Assembly: GCA_039191215.1 (NCBI GenBank)
Contig: JBCCXT010000013.1
Coordinates: 5,826-69,825, forward strand
Direction of reading: 5' to 3'
Length of the DNA: 64,000 nt
Source of the DNA: HKCCE3408 sp039191215
Lineage (GTDB): Bacteria; Pseudomonadota; Alphaproteobacteria; Rhodobacterales; Rhodobacteraceae
Below, piece after piece: positions 9,848-18,626 of the stretch; within the stretch, counting starts at the first letter, position 1; each line of letters begins with the position of its first letter. The notes beneath the pieces are model-generated. The model made no database searches, was not told the origin of the DNA, and saw only the letters and a program-made list of their open reading frames with translations. A program made the translations under genes and the position numbers.

Positions 9848-10341
9848 CGCTTCACGCACAAGGCATTGCGCGGGCGGGCGACTGGGCTGGGCCTGCCATC
9901 GCCCGCCTCGTGCTCGACTATGAGGGCCGGTTCTTGCGTCGCAAACGCCTGGTATCCGAGGAGGGCCAGGCCGTGATGGTTGATCTGGCCGAGACGGTCT
10001 CTCTCGGCGCCGGTGATGCGCTGATGGCAAGCGAAGGCGCCGTTGAGGTTGTTGCAGCACCTGAAGCGCTCATCCGGGTGGCAGGTGATTTGCCGCGCCT
10101 TGCTTGGCATATCGGAAACCGCCATACGCCCTGTCAAATCGCCGGTGATCACCTGCTGATCCGCGCAGATCACGTGCTTGAGGCGATGCTAATGGGGCTT
10201 GGTGCCACCCTTTCTCCGGTGACGGCGGCCTTCACGCCCGAAGGTGGCGCCTACGGCTATGGTCGGACCCATGGCCATGCGCACGGCCCCGCAGATCACC
10301 ATCGCGCAGATCACCATCACGCACACCACCATGACGTCTGA
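9844..10341 (+). CDS. ureE: Urease accessory protein UreE (nickel chaperone)
   Basis: Delivers nickel to the UreDFG-urease complex, 165 aa. The N-terminal domain binds the partner proteins. The C-terminal block HIGNRHTPCQI contains the conserved metal-binding His. The C-terminus is a His-rich tail (HGHAHGPADHHRADHHHAHH), a nickel-storage feature of some but not all UreE proteins. It overlaps the upstream secreted-protein gene by 4 bp and the downstream ureF by 11 bp. Confidence 0.96.
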   Translation: MTLHAQGIARAGDWAGPAIARLVLDYEGRFLRRKRLVSEEGQAVMVDLAETVSLGAGDALMASEGAVEVVAAPEALIRVAGDLPRLAWHIGNRHTPCQIAGDHLLIRADHVLEAMLMGLGATLSPVTAAFTPEGGAYGYGRTHGHAHGPADHHRADHHHAHHHDV

Positions 10342-10972
10342 TGCCGCAGGGCTTTTGACCCTGTCGCAATGGCTGTCGCCTGCCTTTCCGGTCTCGGCAT
10401 TCGCTTATAGCGGCGGATTGGAGGCCGCGGTCGCCAGCGGCGCTGTCAGTGATGAGGCCGCTGTGAGCGATTGGATCGGGGCTGTCGTCGTGGCAGGTGC
10501 GGCGCGCAATGATGCGATCCTGCTCTGTCTGGCATTGCGCGGTGAGATGGCCCATCCGGCGCTTGCCGATCTAGCCTGCGCCCTGGCCGGATCGGCGGAG
10601 CGTTGGCGCGAGACATACGAGCAGGGCGCGGCCTTCGCGCGCACCTTGGCCGAGATGGGCCGGACACTGCCCGCCGCCCCGTATCCGGTTGCCTTGGGGA
10701 TCGCTGCGCGGGATTTGGGCCTTCCCGATACGCTTGTGGCGCAGCTGTTTTTGCAAGCCCAGGTTGCCAATCTGGTCTCTGCGGCCATCCGGCTGGTGCC
10801 CTTGGGCCAAGCGGCGGGTCAGCGCATCATCGCAGGGTTGGGCGAGCAGATCGCCCGTGTCGCGGCAGAGGCGGTCGTCGCCGGACCCGACGATCTTGGA
10901 TCCGCGACCCTGGGCGCGGAGCTGGCCGCGCTAGAGCACGAGACCCTGCCTGTGCGTTTGTTTCGGAGCTGA
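10331..10972 (+). CDS. ureF: Urease accessory protein UreF
   Basis: Helical protein that bridges UreD and UreG during nickel insertion, 213 aa. The N-terminal block LTLSQWLSPAFPVSAFAYSGGLE is diagnostic. The start is taken at 10331 (MTSDAAGLLTLSQ). Upstream in-frame codons only translate the His-tail region of ureE in another frame. The gene lies in the standard ureE-F-G order. Confidence 0.95.
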   Translation: MTSDAAGLLTLSQWLSPAFPVSAFAYSGGLEAAVASGAVSDEAAVSDWIGAVVVAGAARNDAILLCLALRGEMAHPALADLACALAGSAERWRETYEQGAAFARTLAEMGRTLPAAPYPVALGIAARDLGLPDTLVAQLFLQAQVANLVSAAIRLVPLGQAAGQRIIAGLGEQIARVAAEAVVAGPDDLGSATLGAELAALEHETLPVRLFRS

Positions 10973-10976
10973 CGGG

Positions 10977-11591
10977 ATGATCAACACCAAACACGGGCCC
11001 CTGCGGGTTGGCATCGGCGGGCCGGTCGGCGCCGGTAAGACCACATTGACCGAAAAACTGTGTCGGGCGATGGCGGCGGAATACTCGGTCGCCGTCATAA
11101 CCAATGATATCTACACATCCGAGGATGCCGACTATCTGCTGCGTGTCCAGGCGCTGCCGGCAGAGCGTATTCGCGGCGTTGAAACAGGGGGCTGTCCGCA
11201 TACTGCAATCCGCGAGGATGCCAGCGTGAACCTGGCCGCTTTGGCCGAATTTCGCGACACGCTGCCCGATCTCGACCTGGTCTTTATTGAATCGGGTGGC
11301 GACAATCTGGCCGCGACGTTCTCTCCCGAACTGGCCGATCTGACGCTTTACGTCATCGACACAGCGGCTGGGCAGGATATTCCGCGAAAAAAAGGGCCAG
11401 GCGTGACCCGGTCCGACCTGCTGATTGTCAATAAAACCGACCTGGCCCCGCATGTCGGCGTTGACCCTGGGCTTTTGGAAAGCGACACACGCGCGGCCCG
11501 TGGCGCGCGGCCTTTCGTATTGGCCGCGTTGCGCCAAGACCGCGGCGTCGGCGAAGTTGTCGCGTTTTTGAAAGAGGCGGGCGGTCTTTAG
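10977..11591 (+). CDS. ureG: Urease accessory GTPase UreG
   Basis: SIMIBI-class GTPase that powers nickel delivery to urease, 204 aa. The P-loop GPVGAGKT is at residues 15-22. ETGGCPHTAIREDAS contains the Cys-Pro-His nickel-binding motif, FIESGGDNLAA is the switch region, and VNKTDLAPHVG gives guanine specificity. It is the last gene of the urease operon and starts 4 bp after ureF. No clear terminator separates it from the convergent gene that ends at 11635. Confidence 0.97.
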   Translation: MINTKHGPLRVGIGGPVGAGKTTLTEKLCRAMAAEYSVAVITNDIYTSEDADYLLRVQALPAERIRGVETGGCPHTAIREDASVNLAALAEFRDTLPDLDLVFIESGGDNLAATFSPELADLTLYVIDTAAGQDIPRKKGPGVTRSDLLIVNKTDLAPHVGVDPGLLESDTRAARGARPFVLAALRQDRGVGEVVAFLKEAGGL

Positions 11592-11634
11592 GCGCTACTC
11601 AAGGCTGGCCATGCGCACGCACCGATCGCCGGGG

Positions 11635-12600
11635 TTAGCCGCCCATGCGCCGCTGTGGTTCGGCTGAGCCGCCAAGGCGCCCACGAAAAAGCTGCACCGC
11701 GTCGTCGAAGCGGCCGTCTTTTACCAGGCGCTGGCCGTATTCGGCTGCCGCCAAGGCCAGGCGCGGATGGCCGGTCTGATCTGCATTGGCGATCAGCTTG
11801 CCGAGATAGGGTGCAAAAAGTCTGCGGGCCGGGCGGCTGGCGCGGGCAAAATCGAGCGTTGTCACGGGCCCGTCGGCGGCGCGTCGGACCAGATCCCACA
11901 ATGTGCCGCCCGCTGCCAGCATCGCGCCAATGGCCATCCCGCCATGGCGAAGCTTGTGGCGCGTCGTGTTCGCGCCATCAAAAAGTGCCGCGTGGGAGGC
12001 CGACATGACATCAGCCGGGTCGTAGACGAGCGTGATGGCTTCGGCCGCCTCTGCCATTGCTGGCGCATAGCCGTATCGGTCGGTGAAATCCATCGACCAG
12101 GCATTGCGAAAGCGCCGCTCAAACGGGGCGGCGCCGCGGTCAAGCGTGGCCGCCGGGCTGATCGCCAATACCCGCGCAAATGGGGCCGCAACCGAATAGG
12201 TCAGCGCGCCGTAGCCGCACATCGGGCCGAGCCCAAGAAACAAAATGCGATCGAACTGATCAAAAAAGCCCGCATCGATCAACTCGTCAAAGAACGCGAA
12301 CAGCTTCTCGTCGCGGAACCAGGTCTGCCGCGCGCCTAGGATATTCAGCAGCGAGACTTGGTCGCGCTCGACCGCCCGGAAACCCAAGGGCAGGCCGTCT
12401 TTGGTTCGCCCGATCACACGCTCGGCTGCGTCAAATGTCACAAGAAGCGTGTCGCCCTCTTCGACGTAAAGCGCGGAATGGGTCGATGACAGGCGACGGA
12501 AAAACCCATGCGCACGCCCTATTTCGGACAGACGGCTCAGGCGCGTGGCTTTGCTCAGCCGACTGAGCTCCTCAGCCGCTGCTAGGTCCGAATTGCTCAT
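11635..12600 (-). CDS. Uncharacterised protein with a degenerate alpha/beta-hydrolase-like core
   Basis: Protein of 321 aa. ILFLGLGPMCGYGALTYS resembles the nucleophile elbow of alpha/beta hydrolases (usually GSSMGGYAAL), but Pro replaces the serine. The later HGGMAIGAML stands where a catalytic His would be expected and has Gly instead. If the fold assignment is right it is not a standard hydrolase. The C-terminal 50 residues are helical and could be TPR-like (LALAAAEYGQRLVKDGRFDDA). The start is set at the ATG at 12600 because GAGG lies 8 bases upstream; a GTG at 12642 is possible and would add 14 residues. An A/T-rich promoter-like stretch lies upstream, around 12650-12690. Confidence 0.75.
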   Translation of the reverse strand: MSNSDLAAAEELSRLSKATRLSRLSEIGRAHGFFRRLSSTHSALYVEEGDTLLVTFDAAERVIGRTKDGLPLGFRAVERDQVSLLNILGARQTWFRDEKLFAFFDELIDAGFFDQFDRILFLGLGPMCGYGALTYSVAAPFARVLAISPAATLDRGAAPFERRFRNAWSMDFTDRYGYAPAMAEAAEAITLVYDPADVMSASHAALFDGANTTRHKLRHGGMAIGAMLAAGGTLWDLVRRAADGPVTTLDFARASRPARRLFAPYLGKLIANADQTGHPRLALAAAEYGQRLVKDGRFDDAVQLFRGRLGGSAEPQRRMGG

Positions 12601-12801
12601 TTTTTCGGCCTCACTCGTCAAACCCCCGAACCATCCGAACACGCAATCTCAACGCCAGATTATCAGATTTACACATTATTAACACAAGTCCCAATTGTGC
12701 GTTTGAGACATCGCTAATGGGGCATCACGCGGCTATTCTGCGCGCAAATTGCGGTCTGCCCAATTACGCATCCAGAACGAGACTGCACAGCCTGATTCAG
12801 G

Positions 12802-14586
12802 TCAGTTCCAGCAGCTCACCAAAACGGTGATATCCGCGCCAAGCCGGGCCAGCGCCTGCGCGCCGAGGGCGGGGGGTGCAATGGTCTGCACAACCTCTTC
12901 GCTGGCGATCAGGCCAGCCTCAACCAAGCCCGCGCGCACAACCGACGAGTTGAGCGCAAAGGCAACGCCCGGCGGCAGGGTGCGCCCGCTTGTTGGCTGC
13001 GGCAAGAGCATGCCCGTGACCCGGCCAGTTCCATCAAGAACTGGGCCCCCGGCTTCTCCGGCGATTGTATCCAAGGCCAAACGGACGCGATCGGTGTTGC
13101 CGTCAAGATCGGCCGCCTCTTCGAACGTGCCGATATTTAATGACGCCGCGCCAAGCGCACCTTCATAGGGGAACCCCGCCACCGAAATCGCGCTGCCACG
13201 GCGCGGCTGGTTGAGCGAAAGATCGGCAACACCAACCGGCGCCAAGGGTTGTATCGGCACCAGGACTGCCAGGCCGTTTGCATCGTCGCGATATGCCAGG
13301 GTGGCCTCATAGACGTCGTCGATCAGGATGCGTGTGCATTGGCCGGCAACAACATCCGTCGTCGTCACAACAGCGCCTTGCGCGGTGGCAAAAAATCCGG
13401 TGCGCCGCAATTCCGGGGTCCGAACCTCCAGCCCGGCCAAAAGATCAGCGCCATCAAGCGTTTCTGCGCTGACGGCATCGGGGCCCAGCACGCCTGAAAC
13501 TGCGGCAAAGCTTTCTTGCATCATCGGCAGGACGCGCGCCATCTGGTCATCGCGTTCAGGCGGCCAGATCAGCGTGAAGCCTTTGATTTGGCCGTCGCGC
13601 AGATAGGCTTCGGTATGGCTGCGCAACGCGGCTGATCGTCCGGTCAGCAAGAAGCTCTCACCATCGCGTTGCCGCGTGCCTTGGAGGGGAACAATCTCAA
13701 GCGTCTGCATGATCTCATAAAGCCCCGCCAGCGTGCGGCTCGTGCCGTCCTGGCTAATTAAGAGGATGCGCACGCCACTGTCATTGATCGCCTCATACTG
13801 GGCGAATGGAAACTCGTAGCGGGCAAACTCAACCATCGCCATCGGCATGTTCATCTCTACGCCCGCGCGGAGATCGGTGACAAAGCGCATGCCAAGGGCG
13901 GCAAGTTCTGCTTGATAGCTTTCGAGCAGTTCGGCCCGCTGCCGTGTGGTCAAAACGCCGGTCGGCTCGTGGCCGTTGGAGGCCTGCCAATTTTGCATGG
14001 CGTTCCGCGTGCCGGGGCCAAAGGCGCCATCGATGCCGCTGGTATAGACGCCGAACCATTGCAGCGCGATCTGCAGCGCCTCGCGCTGCGTCCGGTCAAG
14101 CTGCGCCTCCGATTGGCGTGCCTCTGCGGGCGTTTCTTCGGTCAAGACGACAACGACGGGTTCCGGTTCAGCTTCGGGTTGAGGTTCAGGCTCCGGCTCC
14201 GGGACGGCGGCCTGGGTTTCAACCAGCGGTTGCGGCTCGGCCGGGGGCTGGCCGCCAGCTGGGAAGACCTGTTCGATATAGATCGGGCGAATTTCGACAT
14301 AGGCATCGCTCGGGACCAGCCCCTGGTTGGACAGCTCAGCCAAGCGCTGCGCGGCGGCAGCAGGGCTATAGGGGCCGGCAGCGATGCCATACCAGCCAGA
14401 GGCCAGGCGGAAGGCGCGCACATCCGGCAATAGCTCGGCATAGGCCACAACCCGACGCTCGGTATTGGCCAGATCCGGATAGGCCTCGATCTGCACGTAA
14501 ACCTGACCCTGGGCTTGGCCGGCATTGGCCCAAACTCCAAACGTCACAATGAGGACTAGAAATAGGCTGAACAGACCTCGGATCAT
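12802..14586 (-). CDS. Exported SPOR / peptidoglycan-binding / trypsin-like protein, probably a pseudo-protease
   Basis: Protein of 594 aa. A signal peptide covers about residues 1-26. A SPOR-like segment follows (residues 28-110, QVYVQIEAYPDLANTERR), then a Pro/Glu-rich linker, a peptidoglycan-binding fold near residues 168-220 (ALQWFGVYTSGIDGAFGPGT), and a C-terminal chymotrypsin-like domain (about residues 390-590). In that domain the usual Ser motif G-D-S-G-G-P reads GEAGGP, and the expected T-x-A-H-V-V reads TTTDVV. Both Ser and His are therefore missing. It probably binds cell wall in the periplasm without cleaving protein. The ATG at 14586 is chosen; a GTG one codon upstream is possible. 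Confidence 0.85.
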   Translation of the reverse strand: MIRGLFSLFLVLIVTFGVWANAGQAQGQVYVQIEAYPDLANTERRVVAYAELLPDVRAFRLASGWYGIAAGPYSPAAAAQRLAELSNQGLVPSDAYVEIRPIYIEQVFPAGGQPPAEPQPLVETQAAVPEPEPEPQPEAEPEPVVVVLTEETPAEARQSEAQLDRTQREALQIALQWFGVYTSGIDGAFGPGTRNAMQNWQASNGHEPTGVLTTRQRAELLESYQAELAALGMRFVTDLRAGVEMNMPMAMVEFARYEFPFAQYEAINDSGVRILLISQDGTSRTLAGLYEIMQTLEIVPLQGTRQRDGESFLLTGRSAALRSHTEAYLRDGQIKGFTLIWPPERDDQMARVLPMMQESFAAVSGVLGPDAVSAETLDGADLLAGLEVRTPELRRTGFFATAQGAVVTTTDVVAGQCTRILIDDVYEATLAYRDDANGLAVLVPIQPLAPVGVADLSLNQPRRGSAISVAGFPYEGALGAASLNIGTFEEAADLDGNTDRVRLALDTIAGEAGGPVLDGTGRVTGMLLPQPTSGRTLPPGVAFALNSSVVRAGLVEAGLIASEEVVQTIAPPALGAQALARLGADITVLVSCWN

Positions 14587-14775
14587 CACGCTTTCCCGTA
14601 TTGCTTCGCGTTGCGCCGTTCTGGGCGGCTGCCTCCGCGCCAGGGGTTATGCGAAACTGCGCACCATTGCACCCCGAAATCGCGCATCGTCGCACCGATC
14701 GCGTTCAAGTGTTGCAGCGATTGACCAGCCCCAGAGCCGGGGCTAGGTAGGCGCGTCGATTAGGGAGGCTTTGCC

Positions 14776-15711
14776 ATGCCAGCGCCCGATACTCCGCGTT
14801 CGTTTCAGGAGATCCTGCTGCGGCTTTCGAGCTATTGGGCGCAGAAGGGCTGCGCAATGCTTCAGCCTTATGATATGGAGGTTGGCGCGGGCACATTTCA
14901 CCCCGCAACAACGATGCGCGCCTTGGGTCCGGTGCCCTGGGCCGCGGCTTATGTTCAGCCGTCACGTCGGCCAACCGATGGGCGCTACGGCGACAGCCCA
15001 AACCGTTGGCAGCATTACTACCAATACCAGGTGATCATCAAACCGAGCCCACCTGACCTGCAAGCGCTATACCTCGGCTCGCTGGAGGCGATCGGCATCG
15101 ATATGGACCTGCACGACATCCGGTTTGTCGAAGATGACTGGGAAAGCCCGACGCTTGGCGCCTGGGGCTTGGGTTGGGAGGTTTGGTGCGATGGTATGGA
15201 GGTCAGCCAGTTCACCTATTTCCAGCAGGTCGGCGGCCATGATTGCCATCCGGTCTCGGGTGAGCTGACCTATGGTCTGGAACGGCTGGCGATGTACATC
15301 CTGGGCTACGACGACGGCAATGCGATGCCGTGGAATGACCCACAATCGCAGATCGCGCTCAGCTATGGCGACGTTTTTCGTGAGGCCGAGGCGCAGTATG
15401 CGCGCTGGAATTTCGATATCGCCGACACCGAGATGCTGATGCAGCATTTCAAGGATGCGGAGGCGGAGTGCCGCTCGATCCTGACACAGCCGGCCGAAGA
15501 CCCTCGGACCGGGCGTATGATCGTCATGGCGCTGCCGGCGTATGATCAATGCATCAAGGCCAGCCACCTCTTTAACCTGCTCGATGCGCGTGGCGTAATC
15601 TCCGTGACCGAGCGGCAGGCCTATATCGGCCGCGTGCGCGCGCTGGCAAAAGCCTGCGCCGATGCATTCTTGCAGACCGAAGCGGGCGGCGCGTCTTATA
15701 TGGCCGCGTGA
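14776..15711 (+). CDS. glyQ: Glycyl-tRNA synthetase alpha subunit
   Basis: Charges tRNA-Gly together with GlyS as an alpha2-beta2 class II synthetase, 311 aa. Motifs visible are SFQEILLRLSSYWAQKGCAM, GAGTFHPATTMRALGP and GWEVWCDGMEVSQFTYFQQV, with the class II ATP-binding GELTYGLERLAMY. A GGGAGG ribosome binding site precedes the ATG. A small membrane-anchored gene follows, then glyS. Confidence 0.98.
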   Translation: MPAPDTPRSFQEILLRLSSYWAQKGCAMLQPYDMEVGAGTFHPATTMRALGPVPWAAAYVQPSRRPTDGRYGDSPNRWQHYYQYQVIIKPSPPDLQALYLGSLEAIGIDMDLHDIRFVEDDWESPTLGAWGLGWEVWCDGMEVSQFTYFQQVGGHDCHPVSGELTYGLERLAMYILGYDDGNAMPWNDPQSQIALSYGDVFREAEAQYARWNFDIADTEMLMQHFKDAEAECRSILTQPAEDPRTGRMIVMALPAYDQCIKASHLFNLLDARGVISVTERQAYIGRVRALAKACADAFLQTEAGGASYMAA

Positions 15712-15712
15712 T

Positions 15713-16222
15713 ATGAGGAGTGGGCAAATCCTGGTCATAGGGATCGTTGCGGCCACCGCGATGTTTGGCGCGGGCGTCTGGTACACCCAGACCCGGGCCT
15801 GGTATGTACAACTGGAAGATGCGCCCATTGTAATGACCCGCCATGACGGCGAGGAAGAAGCGCTGCTCGTCGACAGCTTTGACGGGATCGATGCCGAAAC
15901 CTCGCCGTTGCGCTATCGCGCGTGCTTTGAACCGACCATGAGCTTGCCGACACTGACCGAAACATTTCAGCCCTACGGGCCGGCCACACCGCTCAACGCA
16001 CCCGGTTGGTTTTCATGTTTTGACGCCGATGCCATCGGCGAAGCGCTGGAAAGCGGCAGCGCGCTGGCATTTCTGGGTCAACAAAACCAGCCCTATGGCT
16101 TTGATATCGTTGTGACCGTGTTCGATACGGGGCAGGGCTATGCCTGGCGCCAGATCAACCATTGCGGCACGGCGGCCTTTGGTGGCGATCCGCTGCCCCC
16201 GGGGTGCCCGGAGCCGCCTTAG
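15713..16222 (+). CDS. DUF6446-like membrane-anchored protein between glyQ and glyS
   Basis: Protein of 169 aa with an N-terminal membrane anchor (ILVIGIVAATAMFGAGVWYT) and a periplasmic domain with several Cys (YRACFEPTM, WFSCFDADA, INHCGTAAF, PPGCPEPP). From memory, Rhodobacterales carry a DUF6446 gene in exactly this place; the role is unknown. The start is placed at the ATG at 15713, which follows the glyQ stop with one base between. The longer open frame is glyQ in another frame. Co-transcription with the synthetase looks certain, but a functional link is not shown. Confidence 0.8.
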   Translation: MRSGQILVIGIVAATAMFGAGVWYTQTRAWYVQLEDAPIVMTRHDGEEEALLVDSFDGIDAETSPLRYRACFEPTMSLPTLTETFQPYGPATPLNAPGWFSCFDADAIGEALESGSALAFLGQQNQPYGFDIVVTVFDTGQGYAWRQINHCGTAAFGGDPLPPGCPEPP

Positions 16223-16312
16223 CGCCGGCAAGCTCCAAATCGACTAGACAAAAATTCGGCCTGCCCGATCGCCTGACCAAAAAACGCGCCGTGCCCGAAC
16301 CGGAAAAAGACC

Positions 16313-18526
16313 ATGCCCGACCTGCTGCTTGAATTGTTCTCCGAAGAAATACCCGCCGGCATGCAGGCCAAGGCGGGCGGCGATCTGAAACGGCTGGTGA
16401 CCGACGCTTTGGTCGATGCCGGGTTAACCTATGCCTCAGCCGGCGCGTTTTGGGGGCCGCGACGGCTGACGCTTGCCGTCGAAGGGCTGACCAGCGACAG
16501 CCCGACCACGGTTGAGGAACGAAAAGGCCCGCGGGTCGACGCGCCCGAAAAGGCGCTTGAGGGGTTTTTGCGGGCGACCGGACTGTCAAAAGACCAGCTT
16601 GAGCTGCGTGACGACAAAAAAGGCCAGGTCTATTTTGCCAAGATCACCCATCCGGGCCGTGGTGCCGCAGAGATCATCGCCGAAGCGATTCCAGCAATTC
16701 TGCGCAACTTTCCCTGGCCCAAAAGCATGCGGTGGGGTCCGGGCAGCCTGCGATGGGTGCGACCGCTGCATCGCATCTTGTGCATCTTGTCGGACGAATC
16801 CGGTACGGGAATTGTTCAATTTGAGACCGACGGCATAGCCTCGGCCGCCTTGACCGAGGGCCACCGTTTCATGGCGCCAGGAGAATTTTCTGTCGCAAAT
16901 TTTGAGGATTACACGGCGAAGCTGAAGCGGGCGAAGGTTGTTCTTTCCGCGCAAGAGCGGGAAGACACGATCTGGCATGATGCGACCAACCTCGTCTTTG
17001 CGGCCGGGCTGGAACTGGTCGAAGACCGCGCCCTTTTGGCCGAGGTTGCAGGTCTTGTGGAGTGGCCCGTCGTTTTGATGGGCGAGATCGGCGCGGCCTT
17101 TCTCGACCTGCCGCCCGAGGTCTTGCAAAGCTCCATGGCGGAGCATCAGAAGTATTTCTCGGTGCGCAATCCCGGCACGGGGCGGATTGAGCGGTTCATT
17201 GCTGTCGCCAACCGAGAGACGGCGGATAACGGTGCCACGATCCTCAAAGGCAACCAGCGTGTTTTGGCCGCGCGTCTGGCCGATGCGGTCTTCTTTTGGA
17301 ACAACGACTTGGCCGTCGCAAAAGCAGGCATGTCAAGCTGGCAGGAAGCGTTGAAAAGCGTGACCTTTCACGCCAAGCTCGGCTCGGTCGCCGACCGGAT
17401 CGACAGGATCGCGGCGCTGTCGCGCGACATCGCGCCCCTGATCGGCGCCGATGCAGGCCAGGCTGAGCAGGCCGCGCGGTTGGCGAAGGCCGATCTAAAT
17501 TCTGAAATGGTCTTTGAGTTCCCCGAACTTCAGGGGGTTATGGGCCGGTATTACATCAGCGAAGCAGGCCACGCGCCTGAGATCGCCGCCGTGGCGGAGG
17601 AGCATTACAAGCCCTTAGGCGCTAGGGATGATGTGCCGACCGCATCCCTTTCCGTCACGGTGGCCCTGGCCGAAAAACTCGACAGCTTGGCAGGGTTTTG
17701 GGCCATCGACGAAAAGCCAACTGGCTCCAAAGACCCGTTCGCGCTACGCCGTGCGGCCCTTGGTGTGATCCGGATTGTGCTAGGCAATGGGCTGCGGGTA
17801 AGCCTCGATCGGTTATTCGATGCGCAAATCCTACGCCACCAGGTCAAGCCCGCCCCGGAAGATGCCGCCACGCTGGACGAATTGCTGGGTGTGGCGGTTG
17901 CCCATGGCATGCGTAGCGCGCCGTTGCATGCCCGGATCGACGGACTTGATGACGCCCCTGATTGGCTGCCGGCGATCCGCAACCATGACCCTGCGGTCAG
18001 CGGGGATTTGCGCGGCTTTTTCCACGATCGCCTGAAGGTCCATCTGCGCGATGAAGGAATCCGTCATGATGTGATCGACGCGGTGATAGAGATGCCGGAA
18101 AACAGTGATCTGACGCTGGTGGTGGCCCGGGCTCGGGCGCTGCAGGCCTTCATGGATGGCGCGGATGGCAAAAACCTGGTCCAAGGCTATAAACGTGCGG
18201 CCAATATCCTGGCCCAGGCGGAAGCGGCGGATGGGGTCGAATATCGCTTCGGTGCGGATGCCAAATTTGCCGATGACCCGACGGAAAGAGCGCTTTTTGC
18301 TGCACTTGCAGAGGCACGGGCCCAGGTCGCCCCGGCACTTGAGAGGGAGGATTTCGCCGACGCGATGGGCGCGATGGCAACACTCCGCCCGGCGATAGAT
18401 GCCTTCTTTGAGGCGGTTCAGGTCAATACGGATTCCCAGATCCTGCGCCGTAACCGATTGAATCTGTTGTATGAAATTACCCAAATTTGTGACCAGATCG
18501 CTGATTTGGGCAAGTTAGAGGGCTAA
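16313..18526 (+). CDS. glyS: Glycyl-tRNA synthetase beta subunit
   Basis: tRNA-binding partner of GlyQ, 737 aa, slightly longer than the 690-700 aa common in the family. It starts MPDLLLELFSEEIPAGMQ and contains the conserved PKSMRWG, EHQKYFSVRN and DKLDSLAGFWA-like (EKLDSLAGFWAIDEKPTGS) blocks. The C-terminal anticodon-binding region holds KRAANILAQAEA. The gap to the preceding small gene is 90 bp, so it may have its own weak promoter. Confidence 0.97.
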   Translation: MPDLLLELFSEEIPAGMQAKAGGDLKRLVTDALVDAGLTYASAGAFWGPRRLTLAVEGLTSDSPTTVEERKGPRVDAPEKALEGFLRATGLSKDQLELRDDKKGQVYFAKITHPGRGAAEIIAEAIPAILRNFPWPKSMRWGPGSLRWVRPLHRILCILSDESGTGIVQFETDGIASAALTEGHRFMAPGEFSVANFEDYTAKLKRAKVVLSAQEREDTIWHDATNLVFAAGLELVEDRALLAEVAGLVEWPVVLMGEIGAAFLDLPPEVLQSSMAEHQKYFSVRNPGTGRIERFIAVANRETADNGATILKGNQRVLAARLADAVFFWNNDLAVAKAGMSSWQEALKSVTFHAKLGSVADRIDRIAALSRDIAPLIGADAGQAEQAARLAKADLNSEMVFEFPELQGVMGRYYISEAGHAPEIAAVAEEHYKPLGARDDVPTASLSVTVALAEKLDSLAGFWAIDEKPTGSKDPFALRRAALGVIRIVLGNGLRVSLDRLFDAQILRHQVKPAPEDAATLDELLGVAVAHGMRSAPLHARIDGLDDAPDWLPAIRNHDPAVSGDLRGFFHDRLKVHLRDEGIRHDVIDAVIEMPENSDLTLVVARARALQAFMDGADGKNLVQGYKRAANILAQAEAADGVEYRFGADAKFADDPTERALFAALAEARAQVAPALEREDFADAMGAMATLRPAIDAFFEAVQVNTDSQILRRNRLNLLYEITQICDQIADLGKLEG

Positions 18527-18626
18527 ACCCGCAACGCATTGTCTTCGCACCTGCGACGTGCTGCGCCTAGACAGGGCAACCGCGGATTGTACACTCCGCT
18601 GCAACTGCAAAGGAGCCTGCGCGGCG

